From positions 3,968,001 through 4,032,000 of the forward strand of contig OZ257144.1 of assembly GCA_965279205.1 (NCBI GenBank): a stretch of DNA of 64,000 bases. The letters are read 5' to 3'. The notes beneath the pieces are model-generated. The model worked only from the letters and a program-made list of their open reading frames with translations, did no database searches and was not told the origin of the DNA. Of this stretch, positions 26,885-35,804 are shown in pieces (within the stretch, counting starts at the first letter, position 1; every line of letters starts with the position of its first letter). A program made the position numbers and the translations under genes. The DNA is from UBA7672 sp965279205 (GTDB taxonomy: Bacteria; Pseudomonadota; Alphaproteobacteria; Caulobacterales; Hyphomonadaceae).

Positions 26885-26918
26885 CCGCGAGGGCGGCGTA
26901 GTAACGCCTCCCTCGCGG
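26885..26918 (-). terminator. Hairpin between the giant repeat gene and the glycosyltransferase gene
   Basis: On the minus strand CCGCGAGGG-a-GGCG and CGCC-g-CCCTCGCGG form a strong stem, followed by GTTTACCTTTTG. It lies 57 nt after the repeat-gene stop and 107 nt before the glycosyltransferase start. It may be a full or partial terminator that sets unequal expression of the two genes. Confidence 0.7.
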
Positions 26919-26974
26919 CTGTTTTGCCTGCCCTGCCCCATTTCTTGCCCTGTTTCCGGGGCTTTTCGAGCGTT

Positions 26975-29900
26975 TTAGACGATGCCGAGGAGGTAGGCCT
27001 CGAGCTGCGGGTCGTCGAACGAGGCGACCTGGGTGGACGTGAAGGACATCAGCTGGGTCGAGGTCAGCGACGACAGGTTGGTCGTGGTCAGGGCGTCGAG
27101 CTGGGTTGTCGCCAGCTGCGAGAGCTGGGTCGTGTCAAAGGCCTGGAAGGCGGCCGACGAGATCGCGCCGATGACCGTCGAGCTGATTGCCTTGACCTGC
27201 GTGGTGTTGAGCGCGCCGACCTGGGTGGTGGTGAACTCGTCGAGATCGGTCTCGTCCAGCGCCGCGATCTGGCTGGTCGTGAAGGCCTGGACCTGCGTCG
27301 CGTTGAGCGTGCCCAGCTGCGTCGAGGTCAGCGCGTGGACGACCGTGTTGGTCAGGCGGGCGATCGAGGTCGCGGAGAGAGCCGCGACCTGCGTGTCGAC
27401 CAGCGCGGCCATGTTGGTGGAGGTCAGCGCCGCGACCTGCGTGGTGGTCAGGGCATCGAGTTGCGCGTTGGAGAACTCGGCGACGTCTGTGGCGTCGAGA
27501 CCCGCAACCTGGGTCGAGGTGAGCGCCTTGACCTGGGTCGTCGAGAGCTGTCCGACCTGGGTTGCGTCAAGCGCCTTGAGGTTGGCGACAGACAGGCCGG
27601 CCAGCTGGGTGTTGGACAGGCCGCCGACGTGCGTGGTCGTCAGCGCCGCGATCTGCGTCAGGTTGAGGGCCGAAAGATTTGTGGCCGAGACCGACTGGAT
27701 CTGCGTCAGCGTCATCGCAGCGATCTGCGCGTCGTTGAGAGCAGCGTACTTCGTCGAGGTGAAGCTGCCGAGCTGCGTGACGGTGAGAGCCGCGACCTGG
27801 TCGGTCGTGAACTCGCCGATGTCGGTGGTGGAGAGGCCGACGATCTGCGTGGTTGCGATGTTGCGGATCTGCGTGGTCGTCAGCGCCTGAACCTGCGTGG
27901 TGTCGAGGTTCGACACGGTGGTCGCGGCAAGCGCCTGGACCTGGGCCGTGGTGAGAGCCGCAACCTGCGTATCCGCCAAGGCCGCCATGAAGGTGGTCGA
28001 GAGCGCACGGACCTGTGTCGCCGTGAGGCTGGCGATCTGCGTGGTCGTGAACTCGCCGACGTCGCCGGCGCCGAGAGCGCCGACCTGTGTCGTCGTCAGG
28101 GCCTGGATTTCAGCGGTCGCGAATTCGGCGAACTGCGTGGCGTCGAGGGCGACGACCGCTGCGTTCGTGAGACGCGACAGCGAGGTGGTGGTCAGGGCGC
28201 CGATCTGCGTCGCCGTGAGTTCCGTCATGTCCGTCGAGGTCAGCGCGCCGACCTGGGTCGTCGTCAGGTTAGCGACCTGGGTCGTGGTGAGGGCCTGGGC
28301 CTGCGTGGCGTCGAGCGCCGACAGGTTGGCGGTCGACAGCGACTTGATCTGGGTCGTGGTGAGCGAGCCGACCTGGGTTTCCGTCAGCGATCCGACATTG
28401 GTGCTCGTCAGCGCCGTGATCTGCGTCGTATTGAGCGACTGGACCTGGGTCGTGTCCAGGGCCTGCAGCTGCGTCTCGTTCATCGCAACGAGGTTGGTCG
28501 TCGAGATGACGCCGACCTGGGCCGCCGTGAGAGCCGCGATCTGCGTATCGGCCAGTGCGCCGAACTTCGTTGAGTTGATCGCGGCGACCTGTGTCGTCGA
28601 CAGGCCGGCGACCTGAGCGGTCGTCAGGGCCTGGAGCTGAGCTGTGGACATCGCCGCGATGTTGGAGGCGAGGATCCCGCGCAGCGTCGTGGTGGTGAAG
28701 GCCTGGATTTGCGTGTCCGCGAGGCTCGCCATGTTGGTGGAAGTCAGGGCGGCGGACTGCGTGCCCTGCAGGGCGGTGATCTGGTCGGTCGTGAACTCGG
28801 CGACATCAGCAGCGGTGAGGCCGCCGATCTGCGTCGCGAGCAGCGCGCGGACCTGCGTGGTGGTCATGTTGCCGACCTGCGTGGCGTCGAAGGCCGACAG
28901 GCTGGTGTTCGCGAGCGAGGAGAGCTGGGTCGTGGTGAGAGCCGCAACCTGCGTGTCGGCCAGAGCGCCGATGTTGGTGGTCGTCAGACCGCGAACCTGA
29001 GCTGTCGTCAGCGTACCGATCTGGGTGGTGGTGAGTTCGCCAATGTCGGTCGTCGACAGACCGTTGAGCTGGGTGGTGGTCAGAGCCGTCAGCTGGGTCG
29101 AGCCCATGCCGTTGATCTGCGTGGCGTCGAGCGCCGAAAGGTTGGCGGCCGAGAGCGAGGCGATCTGGCTGGTCGTCATCGCGCCGATCTGCGTGACCGT
29201 CAGGGCGGCGAACTTGGTCGAGTTCAGCGCCGTCAGCTGCGAGGTGGTGAGGTTGGCGACCTGCGTGGTCGTCATCGCGGCCAGCTGGGTGTCAGCGAAG
29301 GCGGCAAAGTTGGTGGTCGTCAGCGTGCGCAGGCCCGTGGCGACGATCGCGGCGATCTGGGTTTCCGCGAGGCTGGCCATGTTGGTCGAGGTAAGCGCGA
29401 CCAGCTGCGTGTTGGTCAGGGCGGCGATCTGCGTGGTCGCGAACTCGGCGACGTCAGCCGCATCCAGAGCCGTGAGCTGCGTGTTGGTCAGCGCCTTGAC
29501 CTGGTTGGCCGTGAGGGCGGCGACCTGCGTGGCGTCGAGCGCCGACACGTTGGTGGTGGTGAGCGCCGCGAGCTGGGCGGTCGTCAGCGCCGTGACCTGG
29601 CCGGCCGAAAGGCCGCCGACGACGGTCGAGTTGAGGCCGGCGACCTGCGTGGTCGTCAGGATCGAGATCTGGGTGGTCGACAGCTCGGCGAGATCGGTGT
29701 TGTCGAGCGCGTTGAGCTGCGTGGTCGTGAAGCCCTGCACCTGGGTGGTGCGCAGCGCCGCGACTTGCGTCGTCGTCAGAGCCGACACGGCCTCGGTGAT
29801 CAGGCTGGCAAGCTGCGTGGTGACGAGCGACTGAAGCTGGGTGGTCGTGAGCTCGCCGACGTCGACGGCGGTGAAGCCGGCAACCTGCGTTGTCGTCAGG

Positions 29901-32176
29901 CCGGCGATCTGCGTCGTCAGGAAAGATGCGGTCTGCGTGGTGTCCAGCGCCGAGAGATTCGTCGTGGTCAGGGCGCGGATCTGCGTCGTGTTGAGGGTCG
30001 TGAGCTGGGTCGTGGTCAGCGAGGCGACCTGGGTCGCATCGATCGCGGTGACCTGGGCGGCGGTGAGCGCGCGAACCTGGGTGGTCGTCAGAGCGGCGAC
30101 CTGCGTGCCGTTGAGCGCGGCGATGTTGCCGGTCGACAGGTTCGCGACCTGCGTTCCGGTCATGGCGGCGACCTGGCCGGCCGACAGAGCCGACACGTTG
30201 GTTGTCGTCAGGGCCGCGACCTGCGAGGTCAGGAGGCCAGCGACCTGAGTCGTCGTGAGGGCCAGCAGCTGGGTATCCAGCATGCCGATCAGGTTGGTGG
30301 TGGTCAGCGACTGGATCTGCGCAACCGACATGGCGGCGAGCTGGGTGGTCACGAGCGCGCCCATGGCGGTCTCGTTGAAGCCCCTCACCTGCGTGGTGGC
30401 GAGGCCGTTGATCTGGGTGGTCGTGAATTCCAGGACGTCAGCCGCGTCGAGATTGCCGAGCTGCGTGGTCGTCAGGAATTTGAGCTGGGCGGTCGACAGG
30501 GCGCCGACCTGTGTCGCGTCGAGCGCGTTGAACGCCTCGCTGGTGAAGCGGATCAGCTGGGTGCCGGCGAGGGCCCCGACCTGGGTGGTCGTGAAGGCGC
30601 CGACATTCGTCGCCGTCAGGGCGCCGATGTGGGTGGTGTTGAGGCCGAGAACCTGCGCCGTCGTCAGCGCCGCGATCTGGGTGTCGTTGAGCGCGTTGAG
30701 GTTGGTCGTAGTGAGCGACTGCATCTGCGTGGTGGTGAACGCCTGCATCTGCGTGGCGGCGAGATCGGCGATGCCGCTCGTGCTCAGCACGGCGATCTGC
30801 GTCACGGCCAGGGCGGCGATCTGCGTGGTGGCGAGCTTGGCGACGTCAGAGGCTTCCATCGCCGCGATCTGCGTCGTGGTGAAGGATTTGACCTGCGTCG
30901 AGCTCAGCGCGCCCATGCGCGTGGCGTCGAGACCCGCGATCGTCGTGGCGTTGAACGAGGCGACCTGGGTCGTGGTGAGGCCGCGAACCTGAGTGGTCGA
31001 CAACGTGTTGAGCTGAGTCGCGTCGAGTGCGGCGAGGTTGGTGGTCGAGAGCGAAGCGATCTGCGTGCCGGTGAAGGCGTTGACCTGCGTCGAGGTCAGG
31101 GCGGCGAAGATGTCGCTGGTGAGGTTGCGGACCTGGGTGGTCGAGAGCGCGGAAACCTGGGTGGTCGTGAAAGCCTGCAGCTGCGTGTCGGCAAGGCCGC
31201 CGAGCTGGGTCGAGGTGAGGCCCTGGGCCTGCGTGTTGGTCATCGCAGCGATCTGGCCGGTGGTGAACTCGCCGACATCCGTGGCGGTGAGCGCCAACAT
31301 CTGCGTGCTCGAGAGCGAGCGGACCTGCGTGGTGGTCAGCGCCGCAGCCTGCGAGGCGTTCAGCGCGTTGATGTTCGTGGTGGAGACAGAAGCCAGCTGC
31401 GTGGTGGTGAGGGCGGCGACCTGCGGATCACCGAGGCCGGAGATCAGCGTGGTGTTGAAACCGCGGATCTGCGTGGTTGTGAGGTTCGCGATCTGGGTGG
31501 CGGTGAACTCGGCCATGTCCGTGTCGGCAAGCGCCGCCAGCTGGGTGGTCGAGAGCGACTGGATGTTGGTGATCGAGAGCGCTGCAACCTGCGCCGTATC
31601 GAGCGCCGCGACGGAGTCCGTGGCGAGGCGGGCGATCTGGGTCGAGCGCATCGCGCCGATCTGCGTGGCGGTGAGTTCGCCTATGTCGGTGGCGTTGAGG
31701 CCGCCGACCTGGGTGGTCGTGAGGTTGGAGACCTGCGTGGTGGTCAGCGCGAGAGCCTGCGTGGCGTCGAAGCTGGACAGATTGGTGGACGAGAAGCCGG
31801 CGATCTGGGTGATCGAGAAGCCGTTGATGGCGGTCGTGTCGATCGCGGCAACCTGCGGCGAGGCCAGCACGCCCAGCTGCTGGGCCGACAGCACAAGGAG
31901 CTGACCAGAGGTGAATGTGACGCTTGAGTTGATGCTGGGGATCTGCGTGGTCGCCAGCGATCTCACCTGCGTGGTCGAGAATGACCCGAACTGCGTCGAG
32001 GAGAAGGCCCCGATGCCAGTTGTGGTGAAAGCCGAGACCTGCGTGGTCGTCAGCGAGTTGATCGACGTTGAGGAGAGGCTCTGGATGGCCGTGACGGACA
32101 GTGCGCGAATCTGCGCAACTGAAAGGGCTGAAATCGACATGGCCGGACCATCCTGGTCGTTCTTCGTTGTCGACAT
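26975..32176 (-). CDS. Giant Thr/Gln-rich octapeptide-repeat protein
   Basis: The 1733-residue protein consists of roughly 210 tandem octapeptides with consensus x-A-L-T-T-T-Q-V/I from about residue 15 to the C-terminus (ending QLEAYLLGIV). Some octads end in D or N instead of Q in a regular pattern, giving a longer period near 80 residues. It contains no visible Cys, almost no Pro or aromatic residues apart from Phe, and no signal peptide, so if exported it needs a non-Sec route. The regular period and beta-branched residues suggest an elongated solenoid (inference). I chose the ATG at 32176; an ATG at 32140 and a GTG at 32230 are alternatives, none with a good ribosome site. Its Thr density and the downstream O-glycosyltransferase gene suggest it is glycosylated. 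I do not recognise a named family. Confidence 0.85.
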   Translation of the reverse strand: MSTTKNDQDGPAMSISALSVAQIRALSVTAIQSLSSTSINSLTTTQVSAFTTTGIGAFSSTQFGSFSTTQVRSLATTQIPSINSSVTFTSGQLLVLSAQQLGVLASPQVAAIDTTAINGFSITQIAGFSSTNLSSFDATQALALTTTQVSNLTTTQVGGLNATDIGELTATQIGAMRSTQIARLATDSVAALDTAQVAALSITNIQSLSTTQLAALADTDMAEFTATQIANLTTTQIRGFNTTLISGLGDPQVAALTTTQLASVSTTNINALNASQAAALTTTQVRSLSSTQMLALTATDVGEFTTGQIAAMTNTQAQGLTSTQLGGLADTQLQAFTTTQVSALSTTQVRNLTSDIFAALTSTQVNAFTGTQIASLSTTNLAALDATQLNTLSTTQVRGLTTTQVASFNATTIAGLDATRMGALSSTQVKSFTTTQIAAMEASDVAKLATTQIAALAVTQIAVLSTSGIADLAATQMQAFTTTQMQSLTTTNLNALNDTQIAALTTAQVLGLNTTHIGALTATNVGAFTTTQVGALAGTQLIRFTSEAFNALDATQVGALSTAQLKFLTTTQLGNLDAADVLEFTTTQINGLATTQVRGFNETAMGALVTTQLAAMSVAQIQSLTTTNLIGMLDTQLLALTTTQVAGLLTSQVAALTTTNVSALSAGQVAAMTGTQVANLSTGNIAALNGTQVAALTTTQVRALTAAQVTAIDATQVASLTTTQLTTLNTTQIRALTTTNLSALDTTQTASFLTTQIAGLTTTQVAGFTAVDVGELTTTQLQSLVTTQLASLITEAVSALTTTQVAALRTTQVQGFTTTQLNALDNTDLAELSTTQISILTTTQVAGLNSTVVGGLSAGQVTALTTAQLAALTTTNVSALDATQVAALTANQVKALTNTQLTALDAADVAEFATTQIAALTNTQLVALTSTNMASLAETQIAAIVATGLRTLTTTNFAAFADTQLAAMTTTQVANLTTSQLTALNSTKFAALTVTQIGAMTTSQIASLSAANLSALDATQINGMGSTQLTALTTTQLNGLSTTDIGELTTTQIGTLTTAQVRGLTTTNIGALADTQVAALTTTQLSSLANTSLSAFDATQVGNMTTTQVRALLATQIGGLTAADVAEFTTDQITALQGTQSAALTSTNMASLADTQIQAFTTTTLRGILASNIAAMSTAQLQALTTAQVAGLSTTQVAAINSTKFGALADTQIAALTAAQVGVISTTNLVAMNETQLQALDTTQVQSLNTTQITALTSTNVGSLTETQVGSLTTTQIKSLSTANLSALDATQAQALTTTQVANLTTTQVGALTSTDMTELTATQIGALTTTSLSRLTNAAVVALDATQFAEFATAEIQALTTTQVGALGAGDVGEFTTTQIASLTATQVRALSTTFMAALADTQVAALTTAQVQALAATTVSNLDTTQVQALTTTQIRNIATTQIVGLSTTDIGEFTTDQVAALTVTQLGSFTSTKYAALNDAQIAAMTLTQIQSVSATNLSALNLTQIAALTTTHVGGLSNTQLAGLSVANLKALDATQVGQLSTTQVKALTSTQVAGLDATDVAEFSNAQLDALTTTQVAALTSTNMAALVDTQVAALSATSIARLTNTVVHALTSTQLGTLNATQVQAFTTSQIAALDETDLDEFTTTQVGALNTTQVKAISSTVIGAISSAAFQAFDTTQLSQLATTQLDALTTTNLSSLTSTQLMSFTSTQVASFDDPQLEAYLLGIV
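27000..32130 (-). repeat. 24-bp coding tandem repeat array (about 210 units)
   Basis: The DNA of the giant gene repeats every 24 nt, on the plus strand as variants of GAC-CTG-CGT-GGT-GGT-CAG-CGC-C. Units diverge by substitution but keep length almost perfectly, and there are no spacers. The period keeps several other frames open, which generates long meaningless antisense frames. Such an array is prone to unit gain and loss. Confidence 0.9.
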
Positions 32177-32579
32177 TCGGTCGACGCGCAGGCGTGTGGC
32201 CGGGCTGTTAGCCCACCTCCACGCTGGCACCTTTCACACTGAATGGTTTCCATCAGGTTTCCGGCAAATTTTGCCGAATCTTTTTGAGTCTCAACGACTT
32301 TTGCCGGTTAACGCCGGACGGTTCCGGAAGCGGATTCAGGGTCCGCGAGCCAACGATTTTCGTCGTGAAAAATTGCGTCGCGCCCTGCCCTGAATGCGTT
32401 TTCCGTTACGGTGGACTCATCACCGCCAAGGCGCCCAGACCGTTAGCACCTCGTTAGGAAGCGTTACGAACGGAGGGCGACCCGGCAACTTTGTCCATGC
32501 CGAATCACCGTCCGATCGCCACAAACCTCGACAGGAACGATGGCGAGTGGTGTTGTCGCGGCATGCGGCGGAGGGGTCG
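32177..32579. other. Divergent promoter region between repeat gene and amidase
   Basis: This 403-nt gene-free stretch separates the minus-strand repeat gene from the plus-strand amidase. It holds a palindrome CGGCAAA-T-TTTGCCG at 32262-32276, 86 nt upstream of the repeat-gene start, then TTTTTG, and a second TTTTGCCGG at about 32297. The palindrome could be an operator for the repeat gene. I could not assign promoters, and no RNA gene is evident. Confidence 0.4.
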
Positions 32580-34163
32580 ATGAGAAAAGTTTTCGTGATG
32601 ACAGTGGCGCTCGCAGCGCTGGCGGGATGCGAGCCGGCGAAGCCCGACGCGCCTGCGGTGGCGCCGGACGATTTCTCGAGTCTCGCGACCGAGCCCCGCA
32701 CCATCGCGCAGCTCGCCGCCGACATTGCAGCCAAGGCGACAACGGCTGAGGCCGTGACAAAGACCTTTCTCGACCGGATTGCGGCGGTGGACGATGCAGG
32801 CCCTACCCTGAACGCCGTTCTGGCGGTGAACCCGAATGCTATGACGGACGCCAAGGCGCTCGATGGAAAACCAGCCGCAGGGCCGCTTCACGGCATCCCG
32901 ATCCTGATCAAGGACAATATAGAGACGCTCGATCCGATGGCGACAACGGCCGGATCTCTGGCGCTGCAGGATAATGTGACTGGACGCGACAGCCCGCTGG
33001 TCGCGCGGCTGCGAGCGGCGGGCGCGGTGATCCTGGGCAAGACCAATCTCAGCGAATGGGCCAATTTCCGGTCTGATTTCTCGACATCGGGCTGGAGCGC
33101 GGTCGGCGGGCAGACGAAAAACCCGCACGTGCTGGACCGCAATCCGTGCGGATCATCGTCGGGATCGGGATCGGCGGTTGCGGCGGGCCTCGCGGCTGGC
33201 GCCGTTGGCACCGAGACGGATGGCTCGATCGTGTGCCCCGCCTCCGCCAACGGCATTGTCGGCATCAAGCCGACCGTGGGCCTGATCCCGCGCACCTATA
33301 TCGTGCCGATCAGCGCGACACAGGACACGGCGGGGCCGATGGCCCTGTCGGTCGCCGACGCTGCCCTGCTGCTGAGCGTGATGGCGGGGTCGGATCCATC
33401 CGATCCGGCGACCAAGGACGCCGACGCGAAGAAGAGCGACTACACGCAGGCGCTCGATCCAGACGCTCTTAAAGGCAAGCGCATTGGCGTAGCGCGTTTC
33501 CTGGCCGGTTATCACAAGCCAACGGATGCAGCCTTCGAGGCGGCGCTGGAGCAGATGAAGGGCGCCGGCGCCGAGCTGGTGGAGATCAAGGAGTTCACCA
33601 ATCGCCGCGAGATCAGCGCGGCGGAGTTCACCGTACTGCTGGCCGAGTTCAAGGCAGGCCTCGATGCCTATCTTGCCTCGACGCCTGCCGACAAAGTGAA
33701 GACGCGGACGCTGGCTGACGTGATCGCATTCAATGCGGCAACGCCCGCGGAAATGGAGTTCTTCGAACAGGAGACGTTCGAGCAGGCTGCGAAAGCGCCT
33801 GCCCTCACCGACAAGGCCTTTCTCGACGCGAAGGCGAAAGCGCACCGGCTCGCGGGGCCCGAAGGCATCGACAAGCTGCTCGCCGACAACAAGGTCGTAG
33901 CCATCGTCGCTCCGACAGGCGGGCCTGCGTGGACGACAGACCTTGTCACGGGCGACCATTTCCTCGGTTCATCATCGGCGCTGGCGGCAGTTGCAGGCTA
34001 TCCGAGCATCACCGTGCCGATGGGCGAGGTGCGCGATGCGCCAGTCGGGATTTCCTTCTTCGGCGCCGCGTGGTCGGAGGCCCCGCTGATCGGGCTTGCC
34101 TATGCGTACGAACAGCTTAGCCACGCACGTACGGCGCCGGATTTCCTGCCTCACTCGCCATGA
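32580..34163 (+). CDS. Lipidated amidase-signature amidase
   Basis: The 527-residue protein opens with MRKVFVMTVALAALAGC, a lipoprotein signal with Cys17, so the enzyme faces the periplasm. It has the amidase triad: Lys in GIPILIKDNIETLD, the signature NPCGSSSGSGSAVAAGLAAGAVGTETDGSIVCPAS with nucleophile Ser. The rest of the fold is complete (PTGGPAW, YPSITVPMG). It resembles the secreted peptide-amidase branch. I started at the ATG at 32580 because it opens the signal peptide; the frame upstream is open but unsupported. Confidence 0.9.
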   Translation: MRKVFVMTVALAALAGCEPAKPDAPAVAPDDFSSLATEPRTIAQLAADIAAKATTAEAVTKTFLDRIAAVDDAGPTLNAVLAVNPNAMTDAKALDGKPAAGPLHGIPILIKDNIETLDPMATTAGSLALQDNVTGRDSPLVARLRAAGAVILGKTNLSEWANFRSDFSTSGWSAVGGQTKNPHVLDRNPCGSSSGSGSAVAAGLAAGAVGTETDGSIVCPASANGIVGIKPTVGLIPRTYIVPISATQDTAGPMALSVADAALLLSVMAGSDPSDPATKDADAKKSDYTQALDPDALKGKRIGVARFLAGYHKPTDAAFEAALEQMKGAGAELVEIKEFTNRREISAAEFTVLLAEFKAGLDAYLASTPADKVKTRTLADVIAFNAATPAEMEFFEQETFEQAAKAPALTDKAFLDAKAKAHRLAGPEGIDKLLADNKVVAIVAPTGGPAWTTDLVTGDHFLGSSSALAAVAGYPSITVPMGEVRDAPVGISFFGAAWSEAPLIGLAYAYEQLSHARTAPDFLPHSP

Positions 34164-34229
34164 GGAACCGCGACGAATGCTCGTGCGTAGCGTAAGGTCG
34201 GGTTGCACTCCGATTTCAGGAGACATTTG

Positions 34230-34601
34230 ATGAAACGAATTCTCGTCGCAGCCCTGATGCTGGCGACCGCCGCCTGTTCGTCGATCTCGCTGCCGGGCAT
34301 CGGCTCAGGTCCGCCGGCTGGCTTCAAGGAGGAGATGGTCTCCACCAACCGCTATCGCATCGTCTACAAGGCGCCGGATGCGGTGAAGGCGTCGGTCATT
34401 TCCAATCGTACGCTTCAGCGCGCGGCGCAGCTGACGCTCGACAAGGGCAATGACTGGTTCGAGATCGCGAGCAAGATCGACAGCAAAAACTCGCAGACGC
34501 TGGTGATCGTGATGGGCCAGGGCGAGACGCTCGCGGGCGGCGCATCGAAGATCTACGACGCGAAGGACACGCTGGCTTCGCTCAAGGGGAAAACGAGCTA
34601 G
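34230..34601 (+). CDS. CC0125/CC1285-family lipoprotein
   Basis: The 123-residue protein has signal peptide MKRILVAALMLATAAC with lipidation Cys16. The mature part NRYRIVYKAPDAVKASVISNRTLQRAAQLTLDKGNDWFEI matches the YRVxY...LLRAAELTLxxGxDWF pattern of the CC0125/CC1285 lipoprotein family found in Caulobacterales and relatives. CAGGAGA precedes the ATG at 34230. Its role is unknown; it is probably an envelope component. Confidence 0.85.
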   Translation: MKRILVAALMLATAACSSISLPGIGSGPPAGFKEEMVSTNRYRIVYKAPDAVKASVISNRTLQRAAQLTLDKGNDWFEIASKIDSKNSQTLVIVMGQGETLAGGASKIYDAKDTLASLKGKTS

Positions 34602-34612
34602 GCGGCCTCGAC

Positions 34613-34625
34613 TTGACAGTGTCAA
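34613..34625. promoter_or_regulatory. Operator palindrome TTGACA-G-TGTCAA
   Basis: A perfect 6+1+6 palindrome, extended to CTTGACAGTGTCAAG, lies 50-62 nt upstream of the SDR gene start. It matches the palindrome at 3586-3598 except for the central base. The shape is that of a TetR-family operator overlapping a -35 box. Confidence 0.6.
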
Positions 34626-34674
34626 GTTTTGGCGCCAGAGGAGCGGCCTGAGCTGATCCTCTGGGGGAATCGCC

Positions 34675-35712
34675 ATGGCTGCAAAAATCCTCGTCACCGG
34701 CGCATCGGGCTTCGTCGCCCAGCACCTCATCCTGCAACTGCTCGCGAAGGGATACAGCGTGCGCGGCACGGTGCGCTCGATGAAGCGTGCCGATGAAGTG
34801 CGCAGCGTACTGGCCGGGCACGATCCGCGCGCCAAGGACATCGAGATCGTCGAAGCGGATCTGTCGTCGGATGCAGGCTGGACCGAAGCCGCGAAGGGCT
34901 GCGAGTTCGTGCAGCATGTCGCTTCACCCTTCCCCGCCGTGCATCCGAAGGATGAGAACGAGCTGATCCGCCCCGCGCGCGATGGCGCGCTGCGCGTGCT
35001 GAAGGCGGCGAAGGCGGCTGGCGTGAAGCGGGTGGTGATGACGTCGTCGATGGCGGCGATCGCCTATGGCCATGGCGACAATCGCGCGGAGGTCTCCGAC
35101 GAGACGATGTGGTCGAATCCCGAAGGTCCCGACAACACGCCCTACACAAAATCCAAGACGATCGCGGAACGCGCCGCTTGGGACTATGTGAATGGCCTGA
35201 GTCATGGGGGTGAAGGCAAGGGACTCGAACTAGCGGTGATCAACCCAACCGGCATTCTCGGGCCAGCGCTGTCGAAGGACGTGTCGACCTCGCTCGAGAT
35301 TCCGATCCGGCTGCTGAACGGCAAGACGCCGGGCCTGCCGCGCCTCGGCTTCTCATTCGTCGACGTGCGCGATGTGGCGGCGTGTCATGTCGCAGCGATG
35401 GAGATTCCGGCGGCGGCGGGTGAGCGCTTCCTCGCGACCGAAGGTTTCATGTGGTTCAGCGAGGCGGCGGCTGTGTTGCGCGAGGCCTATCCCGCCTATG
35501 ACGCCAAAATTCCCAAGCGCAACGTGCCGGACTGGCTGCTCAAGGTGATGGCTGTCTTCCAGCCGATCTACAAACAGACGGTCACCGAACTGGGCCGCAC
35601 GCGAAAAGCCAGCAATGCCAAGGCAAGCCGGATTCTGGGCATAAAGTTCAGAACAGCAAGGGAATCCCTGCTGGCTTCAGCAGAGTCTCTGATCAAGCTC
35701 AAGGTTGTGTGA
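34675..35712 (+). CDS. NAD(P)-dependent epimerase/aldehyde reductase (extended SDR)
   Basis: The 345-residue protein has the Rossmann glycine motif VTGASGFVAQHL near residue 7, GTVRSMKRADEV for cofactor ribose contacts, and the catalytic Ser-x-Tyr-x3-Lys as MTSSMAAI ... PYTKSKTIAE. It resembles the dihydroflavonol-4-reductase/aldehyde reductase branch, which reduces carbonyls with NADPH. The operator palindrome at 34613-34625 suggests induction by a TetR-type regulator not encoded in this window. The substrate is unknown. Confidence 0.92.
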   Translation: MAAKILVTGASGFVAQHLILQLLAKGYSVRGTVRSMKRADEVRSVLAGHDPRAKDIEIVEADLSSDAGWTEAAKGCEFVQHVASPFPAVHPKDENELIRPARDGALRVLKAAKAAGVKRVVMTSSMAAIAYGHGDNRAEVSDETMWSNPEGPDNTPYTKSKTIAERAAWDYVNGLSHGGEGKGLELAVINPTGILGPALSKDVSTSLEIPIRLLNGKTPGLPRLGFSFVDVRDVAACHVAAMEIPAAAGERFLATEGFMWFSEAAAVLREAYPAYDAKIPKRNVPDWLLKVMAVFQPIYKQTVTELGRTRKASNAKASRILGIKFRTARESLLASAESLIKLKVV

Positions 35713-35804
35713 AGTAAGCAGGCTTCGCATTTGCCCCCGAGATCGGCTAACCAGCACCCTGATCGGTGACTCGCACGCCGGCGTGCAAACGGGGAGTGAA
35801 ATCC

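Noticed and set aside
28709..31927. A 1072-residue frame on the plus strand across the giant repeat gene, and similar long frames at 26726-28573
   Set aside because: They are antisense by-products of the 24-nt repeat, which keeps several frames free of stops. Their translations are Arg/Gly-rich repeats with no start signal, and the minus-strand frame gives a regular, low-Cys octapeptide protein.
27000..32130. Regularly repeated DNA that might look like a CRISPR array
   Set aside because: Units are contiguous, diverged and in frame, with no constant repeat or unique spacers, and no cas genes are near.
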